From Acanthococcus lagerstroemiae (Eukaryota > Arthropoda > Insecta > Hemiptera > Eriococcidae), in assembly GCA_031841125.1 (NCBI GenBank), contig CM063113.1, positions 42,438,197 through 42,502,196 of the forward strand: a DNA stretch of 64,000 nt. Direction: 5' to 3'. Shown in pieces: positions 44,350 to 55,691 of this stretch; positions within the stretch are counted from its first letter, which is position 1, and every line of letters begins with the position of its first letter. A program made the translations under genes and the position numbers. Under the pieces are notes generated by a model. The model was not told the DNA's origin, did no database searches, and was given only the letters and a program-made list of their open reading frames with translations.

Positions 44350-46092
44350 TCATTTATTAATACTTATCAGTTGTTTATATTTTCTCAGCGCCAAACAGAA
44401 GGATAGAATAGTTGATGGAACATGAAGAGGGAGTCGATCATACCAGTTTTTTTTTTCAACTAAAATCCCTGGAGCTTTTAGTAGCTCATTGACTACCTTT
44501 TTGCGACCATATTTTGCTGCCACATGAAGAGGGGTTCGACCATGATTATCTTTTTCATTCATTAAAATTCCTGGAGCTTTCAGTAACTCTTTGACTACCT
44601 TTTCATGACCATGTTTTGACGCCACATAAAGAGGGGTTTCATCACTCCAGTTCTTCTCATCAACTAAAATCCCTGGAGCTTTTACTAGCTGATTGTCTGC
44701 CAGGGCGCGATATAATGGTGCCACACGAATTAGATTTTGACCATGTTGAGCTTCATTAATCAAAATTCCCGGAGCTTTCAGTAGCTTTTTGACTACCTTA
44801 TCATGGCCGCGTCTTGATGCCACATAAAGAGGGGTTTCATCATACCAGTTTTTTTCATTAACTAAAATCCCTGGGGCTTTTAGTAGCTCATTGACTACCT
44901 TGTTGCGACCATATTCTGATGCCACATGAAGAGGGGTTTGACCATTTTGAGTTTTATTGATTAAAATTCCTGGAGCCTTCAGTAGCTCTTTGACTACCTT
45001 TTCATGACCATGTTTTGATGCCACATGAAGAGGGGTATTATCAATATAATCACCGTCACCTTCTTCATTGAATAACATCCTTGTAGGTCTTATTAACTCT
45101 CTGACGATCGTGTCACGATCCCGATTTGATTTTATACAAGGAAGGGTTAGACCATAACAATCTTCCCCATTAACTAAAATCCCTGGAGCTCTTAGTAGCT
45201 CTTTGACTACCTTCTCAAGACCATATTCTGATGCTAAATAAAGAGGGGTTCGACCAAATTCATCTTCTTCATTCACTAAAATTCCCAGAGCTTTCAGTAG
45301 CTCTTCGACTACCTTTTCATGACCATTTTTGGATGCCACATGAAGAGGGGTTTCATCATACCAGTTTTTTTTATTAACTAAAATTCCTGGAGCTTTTAGT
45401 AGCTCATTGACTACCTTGTTGTGACCAAATTTTGAAGCCACATGAAGAGGGGTTTGCCCAAGTTGAGTATCATTGATTAAAATTCCTGGAGCTTTCAGTA
45501 GCTCTTTGACTACCTTTTCATGACCAATTCTTGATGCCACAAAAAGAGGGGTATCATAATCATGATCATTACCTTCTTCATTAACTAAAATCCCTGGAGC
45601 TTTTAGTAACTCTTTGACAACTGTGTCATAACCCCATTTTGATGCTATATAAAGAGGCGTTTGACTATAACAACCTATCCCATTAACTAGAATCCCTGGA
45701 GCTTTTAGTAACTCTCTAACTACTTCGGCATGACCATTTTCGGATGCTAAATGAAGAGGGGCTTTCCTGGATTCTCCTTCGATATTCACATTAATTCTAT
45801 TTTTAAGGCAAGACAGTAAATTTTTGACCATCGAAACATTATTTTTCAAGGCGGCCAAATGAAGGGAACTATATCCTGCATAATTGAGCGCATTTACTGG
45901 AGCATCATACATCGCCAGTAACATAGGCTCTGTATAAGCTTGACTACATTTACTGCATGAATGATCAGGATCAGAATGATCCAGTATAAACTGATGAAGT
46001 ACATTATTTCCCGGAGTATGTCCGGCTAGAAAAGACAAGGTTTGTAGTGATTTAGGACTAGCATTAGGGGTTCTATCATCAGAATCGGACAT
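44350..46092 (-). CDS. Ankyrin-repeat protein, single coding exon, 580 aa
   Basis: After about 70 N-terminal residues (with a CSKC pair) the protein is almost entirely ankyrin repeats, 14 plus a partial one, of about 33-37 residues. The consensus is TPLHVASKHGHEKVVKELL then KAPGILVNEKNW. Two repeats are degenerate: one reads TLPCIKSNRDRD and one has lost its core (LIRVAPLYRALADN). The order of linkers (ending in GQ, then NWYDE) recurs, showing that blocks of repeats were duplicated. No membrane segment, death, SOCS or kinase domain is present, so it is probably a scaffold or binding protein of unknown partner. The coding region lacks introns; a 5' non-coding exon is possible, since an acceptor-like TTTAG lies just upstream of the ATG. 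A retrocopy or a fast-evolving lineage-specific gene are both possible. Confidence 0.85.
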   Translation of the reverse strand: MSDSDDRTPNASPKSLQTLSFLAGHTPGNNVLHQFILDHSDPDHSCSKCSQAYTEPMLLAMYDAPVNALNYAGYSSLHLAALKNNVSMVKNLLSCLKNRINVNIEGESRKAPLHLASENGHAEVVRELLKAPGILVNGIGCYSQTPLYIASKWGYDTVVKELLKAPGILVNEEGNDHDYDTPLFVASRIGHEKVVKELLKAPGILINDTQLGQTPLHVASKFGHNKVVNELLKAPGILVNKKNWYDETPLHVASKNGHEKVVEELLKALGILVNEEDEFGRTPLYLASEYGLEKVVKELLRAPGILVNGEDCYGLTLPCIKSNRDRDTIVRELIRPTRMLFNEEGDGDYIDNTPLHVASKHGHEKVVKELLKAPGILINKTQNGQTPLHVASEYGRNKVVNELLKAPGILVNEKNWYDETPLYVASRRGHDKVVKKLLKAPGILINEAQHGQNLIRVAPLYRALADNQLVKAPGILVDEKNWSDETPLYVASKHGHEKVVKELLKAPGILMNEKDNHGRTPLHVAAKYGRKKVVNELLKAPGILVEKKNWYDRLPLHVPSTILSFCLALRKYKQLISINK

Positions 46093-47493
46093 ACTGTACC
46101 TAAATTGTATGTTTATTACAAGATATAAGAAATAAGGAGTATTACTTTATATCCTGATAATGAATTAAATATATAATTTAACCTCTTAAGAACAATAATC
46201 TATACACAGAATACAGTAGTGTACATTAAGGATTCGTAGCTCTGTAATTTACTGATTCCAGCTAGGAACATCTACTCAGCTGAATCTTTGATTTCGATAA
46301 TCTATGGGAAGCAGCAGCAACCCAAATAATAAGAAAGTACTACTGCTATAGAAAGGAAAATCCGTTATCCGTTAGAAAGTTCGAGCCCGCAATCGCCTGA
46401 TGCGATCACCACAAACAATTAATCAGGGATTAAACGGGAAATCTAGTCAGTTGCTAAGAATGCCAGCGACTTGTAACATACATAATTTTACATTACAAGC
46501 TACATGTCTTACCAGTTACCACCCTGCTTTCGAACTGGCATTTTAATCATTGGAAACACCAATTAGCAATACGTTCACATACGCATTACGATTTAAAACG
46601 ACGTATAATTAACAACTGCAGGGATTTAAAACCTGAAGGACCACGAACCGAAGGCAATATCCATGTCCACCGGCGCACTATGTTGAACGAACCTCACTTC
46701 GCGTACCGTACACATTATACTTAGAAATTTGAAACGTATAACGGATTCCACAATGATAGCTACACGCTAAAAATTGAAAAATTCAACTTTTTAACAAATC
46801 GAGAACGAGATCCAGAGAACCATGGCCATGCCATGATGCTTGAGAGACATTACGTTATCTTTATCATTAATAGCGATACTAGCGCTCGCGATCAGCACGG
46901 AATTGGCCCGAATCGAGCATGTATTGAAATTTGAAATTGAAAAAAAGGACTTTACTTCAGTATACTTAAGGCTCTTTTTTTTATACAGATGCACGGGAAA
47001 CGCTTCTTTTGGCTTTTGGCCCGAACTCTAGCGCTCTTTGACTATATATATCGTATATATAGTCATTAGTCAAATGCCAAGCCTTTTGCTGCGCCAAATG
47101 TGCGTTATTTTCTTCAAGAAAATAAGAAAAGCCTTGAGAATGCGCTGCCACAAGTTCTCAAAAACAAAAACATTTGACGTTTTCAACAAGTAAAATTCAG
47201 TTTTTCGATTTCCAAAATTTGGTAACACTGTCAGCAAGTTATCACCTGTTATCAGTTTCCTGTCATCAACTATTCAACCTCAACACCTCGAGTTTCTAAC
47301 TTTTAAGCCGGTGACGGAAAAACGGAGATGAAAATCTAGGTATGTGTAAATTGAAAATCTGATTTCATGATACCGCATGACAGAACATTACATGTTCGGA
47401 TGATAAACCATTGTTCTTCGTGATTTAAAAGAACAATTGAACACATATGTAAATCGAGTGATCATTTATCTTTCAACAGTTCCTATTCGAAAA
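46093..47493. other. Shared upstream region of the ankyrin gene and RARS
   Basis: The two genes diverge from here. A likely RARS 5' UTR intron runs from the donor GTATGT at 47341 to the acceptor CAG ending about 47480. A short plus frame at 46840-47031 begins with a hydrophobic stretch but has no other support. I see no further gene. Confidence 0.45.
47039..47065. promoter_or_regulatory. AT-rich perfect palindrome upstream of RARS
   Basis: Twelve-base arms TGACTATATATA and TATATATAGTCA surround a 3-base centre. It lies about 450 bp before the RARS ATG, between two divergent genes. It may be a regulatory site, a TATA-like element or merely a cruciform-prone AT run; the function is a guess. 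Confidence 0.3.
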
Positions 47494-50400
47494 ATGACTG
47501 ATAGCTCCATTGAAACTACAATCCAAGAGCAGGTAAAGATCCGCAATAGTTTCACTTATTCTTCATAAATTAATCTCTAATTGTGATGCGTTCCCGCGTC
47601 AGTATTTTTATACCCATCTAAATCCAGAGTAATCTTTGCTAATAGGAGAAAGAATTCCTGCGTTTGAAAGACCAGTTCGACAGTTTAGTAAAGCAGTTGG
47701 AAATTAACCATGCTGGGGACAATATTTTGAATGCCCTTGAAATTCAGAATACGAAACTGAAACACCGAATTGCAATCCTCACCAAAGTAAGTCACCTTAT
47801 ATTGCACATAAGATAAAACCAAACGTGCTTAATTCGTAGGGTGTAAACGATATCGATAGTTATCGATACAATCAAGTGTTCCGAAGAAGTTTTGAAAAAT
47901 TGCAAAAATTCCTGAAAACTGAAAACTAACAAAAATCAGCCAAAATTGAAAACCGATCATTGATACTCGAATTTTGTTTAATTCTTTGACAGGCTATCGA
48001 GGAGGAAAAAGCAGCTGGAAACAAAGGAATGGACAGTCTGACTAAACCGAATCAAATATCGATTTCCTCTCCGCAAGAGTTACTACGACAATTGTTCGTA
48101 CAAGCTGTAAAATCAGTCTACCCAGATGTACCCGAATCGACTGTCACTCTCACACCGGCTGCTCCGAAATTTGGAGATTATCAGTGTAACGCCGCGTTGC
48201 CTATTTGCCACCGGCTAAAAGCATCTGGTATTTGAAAATTTGCACCGATCACTCGTGTTTTATCAAATATGGGAAAGTGATATCACATTAACTAATATTT
48301 CGTAGGCCAGTCTGTGATTCCTCGGACCGTGGCCCAGAATATACTGAATGCATTCAACGGGGACGGGATCACTGAAAAAGTCGAAATTGCCGGTCCTGGG
48401 TTCATTAATATCTGGTTGAACAAACAATTCGTGTGTTCTCGAATAAATTCGCTGATATTGGAAGGCTGTAAACCACCACCAATTGAGCGGAGGTTAAAAG
48501 TGGTGGTTGACTTTTCATCACCGAACGTGGCCAAAGAAATGCATGTCGGTCATTTAAGGTACATGTGTTTCCCGTTTCTACTCGTGAAACTGAGAAATTT
48601 AAGCCAGTATTTGATGTTTACTTTTTTGTATGCAGGTCTACCATTATTGGTGACAGTATATGTAAACTGCTGGAGTACTTGGGACATGATGTTCTGCGTT
48701 TGAATCACGTCGGAGACTGGGGAACTCAGTTTGGAATGTTGATAGCTCATTTACAAGACATGTTCCCGAATTATCGAACCGAGTCGCCGTCCGTCGGGAA
48801 CTTGCAACGATTCTACAAGGAATCGAAAGTTCGATTCGACACCGATGAAGCGTTCAAGAAACGGGCCTACGAGTGTGTTGTCAAATTACAAAGCTTTTCT
48901 CCTGATTACATTAAAGCGTGGGAGTTGATATGTGACGCTTCAAGGAAAGGTAAATTGCAATTTGAGACAAGTTCGAATTGGCCGTTCGATTGGAACGCTA
49001 TACAGTGATGATTTGTTGCAGAATTCAAAAAGATATACGACAGACTAGATGTACAGTTGATTGAACGAGGAGAATCGTTTTATCAGAAGAAAATGATGGA
49101 GCTTGTTGCCGAATTAGAACAGTCAGGTCATGTCAGTTATTATAGCTCGCCTGAACGGTTAAATCACGTTATTCGTAAACACGACCGATATTGAACTTTA
49201 ATTACAGGGCTTCTTGAAAATGACGAAGGCAGGAAAATCTTATGGGGAAGCGAGTCAAAAGAGAATATTCCATTCACGATACAAAAATCAGATGGAGGCT
49301 TCACTTACGATACCTCAGATCTAACTGCTATTAAACATAGAATTGTCGACGAGAAAGCTGATTGGGTGATCTATGTTGTTGATGAAGGACAGGTGAATAC
49401 TCGTAAATGGTTCTTCTAGAATCATTGTTATTGATATTATGAGCTCGTTTCATAATACCGTGATTTCAGGCTACTCACTTTCAAATTCTGGAAGCCTGTG
49501 CTCGGCGAGTCGGTTTCTACGACCCGACGAAAGTTCGCATTGATTTCGTTGGCTTCGGCGTTGTACTCGGAGAAGACAAAAGGAAATTCAAAACACGATC
49601 AGGAGAAACAGTTCGACTAGTCGAGCTTTTGGATGAAGGTAGTAGCTATATACTTGGGAGTATCGTATTGTTTCCGCGTAAATCGGATTATGTAATTTTC
49701 GTGCTATAATTCTGCGTAGGTTTGAGTCGGGCACACGCCAAGCTAAAAGAGAAAAATCGGCACACTGTGTTATCCGAGGAGGAGCTAAACACCGCTGCCG
49801 AAGCAGTGGCTTATGGTTGCATTAAGTACGCCGATCTGTTGCACAATCGAAACCACGTTTACGTATTCTCTTTTGACAAGGTGGGTAGTGGAACAGAAGT
49901 ATGAAACGGGTGGAGTTCTGAGTCACTTGACTTCGATTTTTTTGTGGTAGATGCTGGACGACAAAGGAAATACCGCTGTGTACTTGTTGTACATGTACAC
50001 TCGTATCAAATCAATTGGCAGAGGTGCAAAAGTGGACGAGCATACAGTAGCAGCCGCGTGCAAGGATCGAATCATCAAACTTGATCACGAAAAAGAGTGG
50101 AAGTTGGCTAAAGTGAGCATATACTAGTTTTTTTTTTTTTTTTAATTGAATAACTAGTGCGTAAAGCCTCGTTCACACTAGCGTTTAATTCGCTGCGAAT
50201 GAGCGTGCAGCGAGTAGCGAATAAAGTTAAAACTGTTCAATTTTATTTGCTACACACTGCGCTAAAAGCTTTTTTACCGTTCACACACTCGCTGCACGCT
50301 CATTCGCAGCGAATTAAACGCTAATGTGAATGAGGCTTAAGCGGGTTTTGAACTCAAGTTCTTTTTCTGACAGGTTTTGCTGCAATTCCATGACGTTATT

Positions 50401-50704
50401 GAGAAAATAGTCAAGGATCTATTACTGCACAAACTATGTGAATTCTTGTACGAAGTGGCAACCGCCTTTTCGGAATTCTACGACTCGTGTTATTGTATAG
50501 AAAAAGATTCGGAAGGTTTGTTTGACTAAAATTGGACTCCCAGCGAAATTGTTGGATTTTTGGATGTATGTTACATTTTTTGGTGTTTCTATAGGAAATA
50601 TAAGAGAAATACACATGGACCGAATAATCCTGTGCGAAGCTACGGCCATTGTAATGAAACAGTGTTTTGACATTCTTGGTATTAAAACTGTGTCCAAAAT
50701 GTGA
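47494..50704 (+). CDS. RARS1: Arginyl-tRNA synthetase, cytoplasmic (EC 6.1.1.19)
   Basis: Charges tRNA-Arg with arginine using ATP. Twelve exons in one phase: 47494-47532, 47646-47786, 47993-48227, 48306-48558, 48636-48949, 49022-49126, 49208-49392, 49470-49638, 49720-49880, 49951-50112, 50374-50515 and 50595-50704, giving 671 aa, the usual size of the eukaryotic cytosolic enzyme. The N-terminal heptad region ([17 protein letters not shown]) matches the extension that anchors the enzyme in the multisynthetase complex. Then come the tRNA-binding domain ([13 protein letters not shown]), the class I signature HVGH at residues 218-221 ([15 protein letters not shown]), the catalytic fold ([25 protein letters not shown]) and the helical anticodon-binding domain. 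The C terminus LGIKTVSKM is family-typical. Like most ArgRS it lacks a canonical KMSKS. No defect seen. Confidence 0.96.
50162..50339. mobile_element. Hairpin MITE in RARS intron 10
   Basis: About 178 bp. The arms start TAAAGCCTCGTTCACACTAG and end with the complement (CTAATGTGAATGAGGCTTA); they pair over about 50 bp including GTTTAATTCGCTGCGAATGA. There is no clear target duplication. It fills most of the intron without touching either splice site. Confidence 0.8.
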
Positions 50705-52846
50705 AATGAAGCTTTCGGCAGAGCTTGCGATCGCGCTGGTGATTGAAAGGTAAGATATCGTATCGGCTGCCGCTCGTTGTATTCGACATCTGTTGAGAGG
50801 TTGAGAGTTTGCTTCAAGACTGTAGGTGAGGCTGATGATGTTCATAGAATTGCGTAGGAACTGTTTTACTATGCTAATATTTTAAAAACACTTCTCCTTT
50901 TCAGGTGCAACTTACGGAGTACTCTCAATTCATAACAAATGCGGAACTACGGGAGAAACTTCCGTTACTGTGTAGTAGTTCGAAAAAAAATTGAAAAATG
51001 TTATGAAAACATCATTTTGCTCTTATTAATGAAATTTGCACCTTACGCCAATAAATTATCCGATACATGTTGATACTTTTGGATTTTATTAAAGCGATGA
51101 TACTTTGACTTACAGGATGAATATTTCACCAGTTGGTGGAAACTTTATCATCATGGTGTGGTCTCAAATTAAAGTAATTTGTTTTTTAGAAGCTCAAAAT
51201 CAAGGAAGACAAAAAAAATGTAAATCCTTACTCAAAATTACCTGCTGTTATAGTGCGGGAATTATCTAAAAAAAAAAAAGAGGTACGTATCTTGACCCTC
51301 CGTGTGTACGTTTGTACATGGATGATCATGATTTATTCAGATACTTTGCTCAATTTATTAAACTAACCTGATTTCAGCGATCTGAAAAAAGGAACTAATT
51401 TTGACGTAAGCGACCCAGAAGACCTCTATTTTGGTTCATAGCTCGAGTTTTGAAAGTCAGCTCTTAGTTGGATCAAAAACATAATGCTAAATTGAAAATC
51501 GGCGATCCCTCCCCTCCAAAAAAGTGAATAAAAATAAATGAAGGAAAACTTGATGATTTGTTCAATTTTTCGAACCGATGCAATTTGAGCTCAATATGGG
51601 TTCGACATTTAGATTTTTGGGGCCAAAATCGGAAGCGGATGAATAATTATGCGGTGTTCCATAACAGCGACCGAAAAGGAACTGTCCTATATTTCGATAT
51701 TTTGTTCGGTATTCTTCCATTTAAGATTCCAAAGTTGTACTTTCGAGCCTCCATTTTGAAGGAGAGAAAATTTTTTAACTGAAAAAAGACCAAACCTGGT
51801 CACTTGAAGATCCATTTGTTTTTCGTGAAGATTTAACTCCGCGTTTAAGAAAAAAAGAGTTTAACATCGCCCTCGGTACATATTTAAGTTACTACTTGAG
51901 CATTTGATGAGCAATAAAAGTTCAGACCTCCTATCAAAAATGTTGTTATACCGAAACAGAGTAAAAGTGTAGAGTTGTATGTATACGAGCGTATACGTTA
52001 GGAACTGGGAAAAAAAAAAAAGAAAGCTGAAAGAACCGAAGAACGAAGAATATAGAAGATTCCTAAATCGAATGCATTCCATTTTGTATGCGTATGCGGA
52101 ATAGCTTAGACATATAAATATTGTTCTTCTTTGAAATCAAAGAAGCGTAAACATCCTAAAATTATACCCGTTGATAAAGTCTTTTCCTTCGTGAATCCTG
52201 TGCAGCATCGCATACACAGACATTCGGACGGTACACGTAGGTACCTTTCTTTGATTTGTGATGCAAAAGCACGCGGTCGTGCGTCTTATTGAAGCAGATT
52301 GTTTTTGACCGTCTTCGTTTATTAACAAGCAACGAGGTCGTGATTGAATTGCGAATGCGGAGGACTAATCAGACTTTGCGGATTGCATTTGCAGAAAAGT
52401 TTGTCCAAGGTTGTTTTTTCTTCGGAGTGTAGTTTACGAGTATATTGAATTTAGTTGATTATAACAACCGTAAAAAGATGATAGGTACGCTCTATTCTGC
52501 AGATCTACACTATGATGAAATTCACTCTATCTTAAAATACGGCGATACTCATCCACATTACAGCCGTTAGCCAAAGTAAATCGATAGTTACGAGTCAAGA
52601 GGAGTTTCTCTCTGCCTCTGTAGCTACAAAGGTACACGGTGACCATTTATGTGTATGAATATCAAAATAAGCAGAAGATAAATCAGGACATAAGTATGTT
52701 ACATTATGGATTATATACTAACAAAAATTGTATCACTCTCACATATGTAATGTTGTACGTATAGTAGTGTAAAGTGTAGGAGTAATTTTGACATTATGGT
52801 AGAGCATATTTAACGTTATTGACAATAAATAATCATTTTTCGGGGA

Positions 52847-52879
<33 letters not shown>

Positions 52880-53928
52880 GAGTACTATTACATCCAAGTA
52901 CAATAGTTTTCAAAGTTATATCTTCACCTCACTTACAGAATTTATTATTATTATTTTTTTAAAAATCGAATTTTTCCCATAAACGCAATGCTTTGTACAA
53001 ACAATCCACACCACTAGATAGCGCTTTGCTCATGACTGAAAGCGCTCAATATGGACGTTGCCGGTATTATACATAATCAGAATAAAATATTATTAATAGT
53101 ATGAAAGAAAGAATTGGGTTGGTCGACAAAGATTCCAGTACCTATGTTCAATAGATAAACAAGGATGTTAAATGTAAGTGTTATTACGAAACGAAAGATC
53201 TTGCACAAGATAAGGAGAAATGAAGAGCTGCATCAAACCGGTAAGATTGATAACCTTATCATCATACCTATTTGATGTCAAGGTCATTAATTTGGCAACA
53301 TCGCTAGGAGTGTAACCCGAGAATTTAAAATAAATGATTTTTGATAACTTGAAAAATTGTAATCGATTTTCGTATTTTGTAATTTACTTATTACAAATCG
53401 TCAGTACGGGAAAAAGGTGAATACTTTTGGCATTATTTTGAATAGTTTTCCTTCCAGAATGTGATAATACTTCATTTGAAACGTTTATTTCAACCTTCTA
53501 TCGAAGTAATACTCCATGGTGTTGCTGTTAGACTAAGTTTCAGGTTAACACAGAAGGGGTGCTGTAGGTTGACACACCATTGTTTACATTTACATATACA
53601 CGAAAAAATTGTATGTATGTAACATCGTTTTTGAGAGGGAAAAGTAGTAAAAGAAACGTATTTAACTTTCTGAAAAAATATGACCTGTAACCTCCATTTT
53701 AAAGGAAAACATTGAAACAAAAGTGAATTTTTTAGTATATGATGTATACATGTCTCGTCAGCTCGAACGGCTTTTACCCACATTGTCATACCTACTTTTT
53801 GCATTTCATGGTCAATGAAGAAGTACTTAAATTTTGAAGTCGCGATTACTTTGCAAGTCTTCATATTGGTGGAAAGTTCTGGAATGACTCCAGTAGCATC
53901 CGATTTACTGCGGATTTTCAATTTGCAG
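50705..53928. other. RARS 3' UTR and intergenic DNA
   Basis: The RARS 3' UTR probably ends after AATAAA near 51049. An intron-like GT...AG pair (about 50751 to 50904) may lie in the UTR. Beyond it are a poly-T run ending at 52879 and a short stretch related to the repeats at 41-42 kb near 51560. No gene with splice support was seen. Confidence 0.45.
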
Positions 53929-54133
53929 ATGTTCCAATATCAGATACTAAAACAATTACAAGGTATCGAAGAAGAAGGTATGCCATTGGAGTCAATGCCA
54001 ACGATACACGAGACAAAACAACAGAGCCCATGATGAAGATACCTATACTTGCTCAGCCATAAGTGCCGAAGGATATCTCTATGGCATTATTGATGTTCAG
54101 GCCGACTGTTTCCAAACTGACTGCAGTAGAATG
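53929..54133 (+). other. Possible terminal exon with an Ig-like DxYxC motif
   Basis: A good acceptor (CAATTTGCAG) precedes 53929 and a donor-like GTAATG follows 54133; AATAAA occurs near 54251. One frame inside reads DEDTYTCSAISAEGYLYG, resembling the F-strand (Y-x-C) to G-strand of an immunoglobulin domain. The N-terminal part of the domain and any upstream exon could not be found in the window, and the frame upstream of the motif does not look Ig-like. It could be a gene relic or chance. Confidence 0.25.
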
Positions 54134-54823
54134 GTAATGTATCTTCTTTTTACTTTTGATTGTAAATTCAGAATGCTAATCTTTCAGAATCTCTGCTTAT
54201 TAGGAGTAGCAAGGATTTTGAGTAAATGCAATAATGAAAAAAATATTATAAATAAACACTCTTAATGGCCACGAGTTCTTAAAAAGTTACAGCACTTCAT
54301 CTGTCAGTATTATTTTGTCAATGGTTAGGTTCACGATGAAAAGCGTTTTTTTTACTTTATCGAATCACTGTAGCAGATGCTGATCTAGGTGATGACTAGG
54401 AACATCTCAAACATTTTAGAGTTCGCAGTTCAGTCTGACCCTTGGGTATGTTGTAGGCTGGAGGTAGCCAGCTCAGCGAACAGATATTAACCAATCCCGT
54501 TTCATCCGGCAACTAGCAAAAGTAAATGATTTTGCTTTTGTTTGTTCTCGATCAAACGTAATTGGCTGAAAAGTTTGCTTGTTTTGTAGACTGGCTCCAA
54601 TGTACAACCGGTCATTATTCACATATTTTAACCTTTTCAGTTCTAGCGCGATAAAATGACCCAAAAGTTTTCAAAAAATCCTATTGGGCAGTGTTTTAAT
54701 CTGTTTACTGGAAGTATCTGAACTGTTGAACGACATCCTGGCCTTACAAATGCACCAGCAGCGTGACTATTAGCCGTTGTATTTGTAGTTTTCAGTACCA
54801 GCGGGACAATATATCCCATCGAA

Positions 54824-54981
54824 CAGGCCCGTGTGCAAGGGGAGGGGGTTCAACCCTTCAACGCCCCCCTCCCCATTTACCTTTGTTGATATGTAGATAA
54901 TATAATAATTTATGGCGATCACTACCCTTTATAACCTAACGTAAGATGAAATATATGGTATAATTTCTGTGCACGGGCCTG
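54824..54981. mobile_element. hAT-like MITE, 158 bp
   Basis: Ends CAGGCCCGTGTGCAAGG and TGTGCACGGGCCTG. The flanks CCATCGAA (54816-54823) and CTATCGAA (54982-54989) agree at 7 of 8 positions, as expected for an aged hAT duplication. The interior contains a G/C-rich hairpin near the left end and AT-rich DNA. Non-coding. Confidence 0.85.
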
Positions 54982-55691
54982 CTATCGAATAATCCCATTG
55001 GGACATGTTGTCCTATTAGGCAATGTTAAGAACGTTCACTGGGTGGACGCCACACTGTACATTCGCTTATGGGAGAGTAATGATAAAAATTTTAACGTAT
55101 ATATGAAACTTGGAAGTTTACCCAAATTGAAGAAGATTTCAATCTCAACAAAACTTATTCTTATGATTTTTTATATAAATGTCGACTTGATAAACTACTT
55201 GGAAAAGAATTGCCCGTTAGAAATCGTGTAAATGTCACTGATAATAGACAGCTTTTGACACCCCGTGAGATGTCATCGCAGTTGGCGACTTTGCCTAATT
55301 TACTAGGGTACTAGGGGGAGGGATTGGGGGTCAAAAAAATCATTCTATCGAGTTTTGTGTTCTTGGGATCTGAACAAGTTTCACTACAGATTGGGTTCCA
55401 AAAAAATTTCCCCGTTCATGGACCCAAAGGCCTTAAAACTTATTTTTATTTTCCAGCTATTTCAGCTTTTACCTAGGATAGTGCTAAGTTACTAAATTAT
55501 TTTAATGTTTATTCTACTTCGAGTTTGATATGGGCTTGCGAGGACCTAAAATTGATGCTGTGCCTTCTCCCAGCCTGCGTAATACTGTCACATCCATGAT
55601 TCAGTGCTTGTTTTCGGACAAGAAGGCCATGTCAGTATTATCAGACAAAAGAAAAAATAATGCAACGTACGCGCCTACACATGTTGGCATA

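Noticed and set aside
46840..47031. 63-codon plus frame beginning with a hydrophobic stretch, upstream of RARS
   Set aside because: The signal-peptide-like start is the only support; there is no cysteine pattern, splice partner or known family.
50411..50845. Overlapping 127- and 144-codon minus-strand frames at the end of RARS
   Set aside because: They are antisense shadows of the last two RARS exons and their intron.
50702..50940. Short ATG frame overlapping the RARS stop, splicing to a downstream acceptor
   Set aside because: It would give a peptide of about 25 residues. A spliced 3' UTR or chance is simpler.
53490..53921. 143-codon minus-strand frame
   Set aside because: It has no domain, start context or splice support, and lies in unannotated intergenic DNA.
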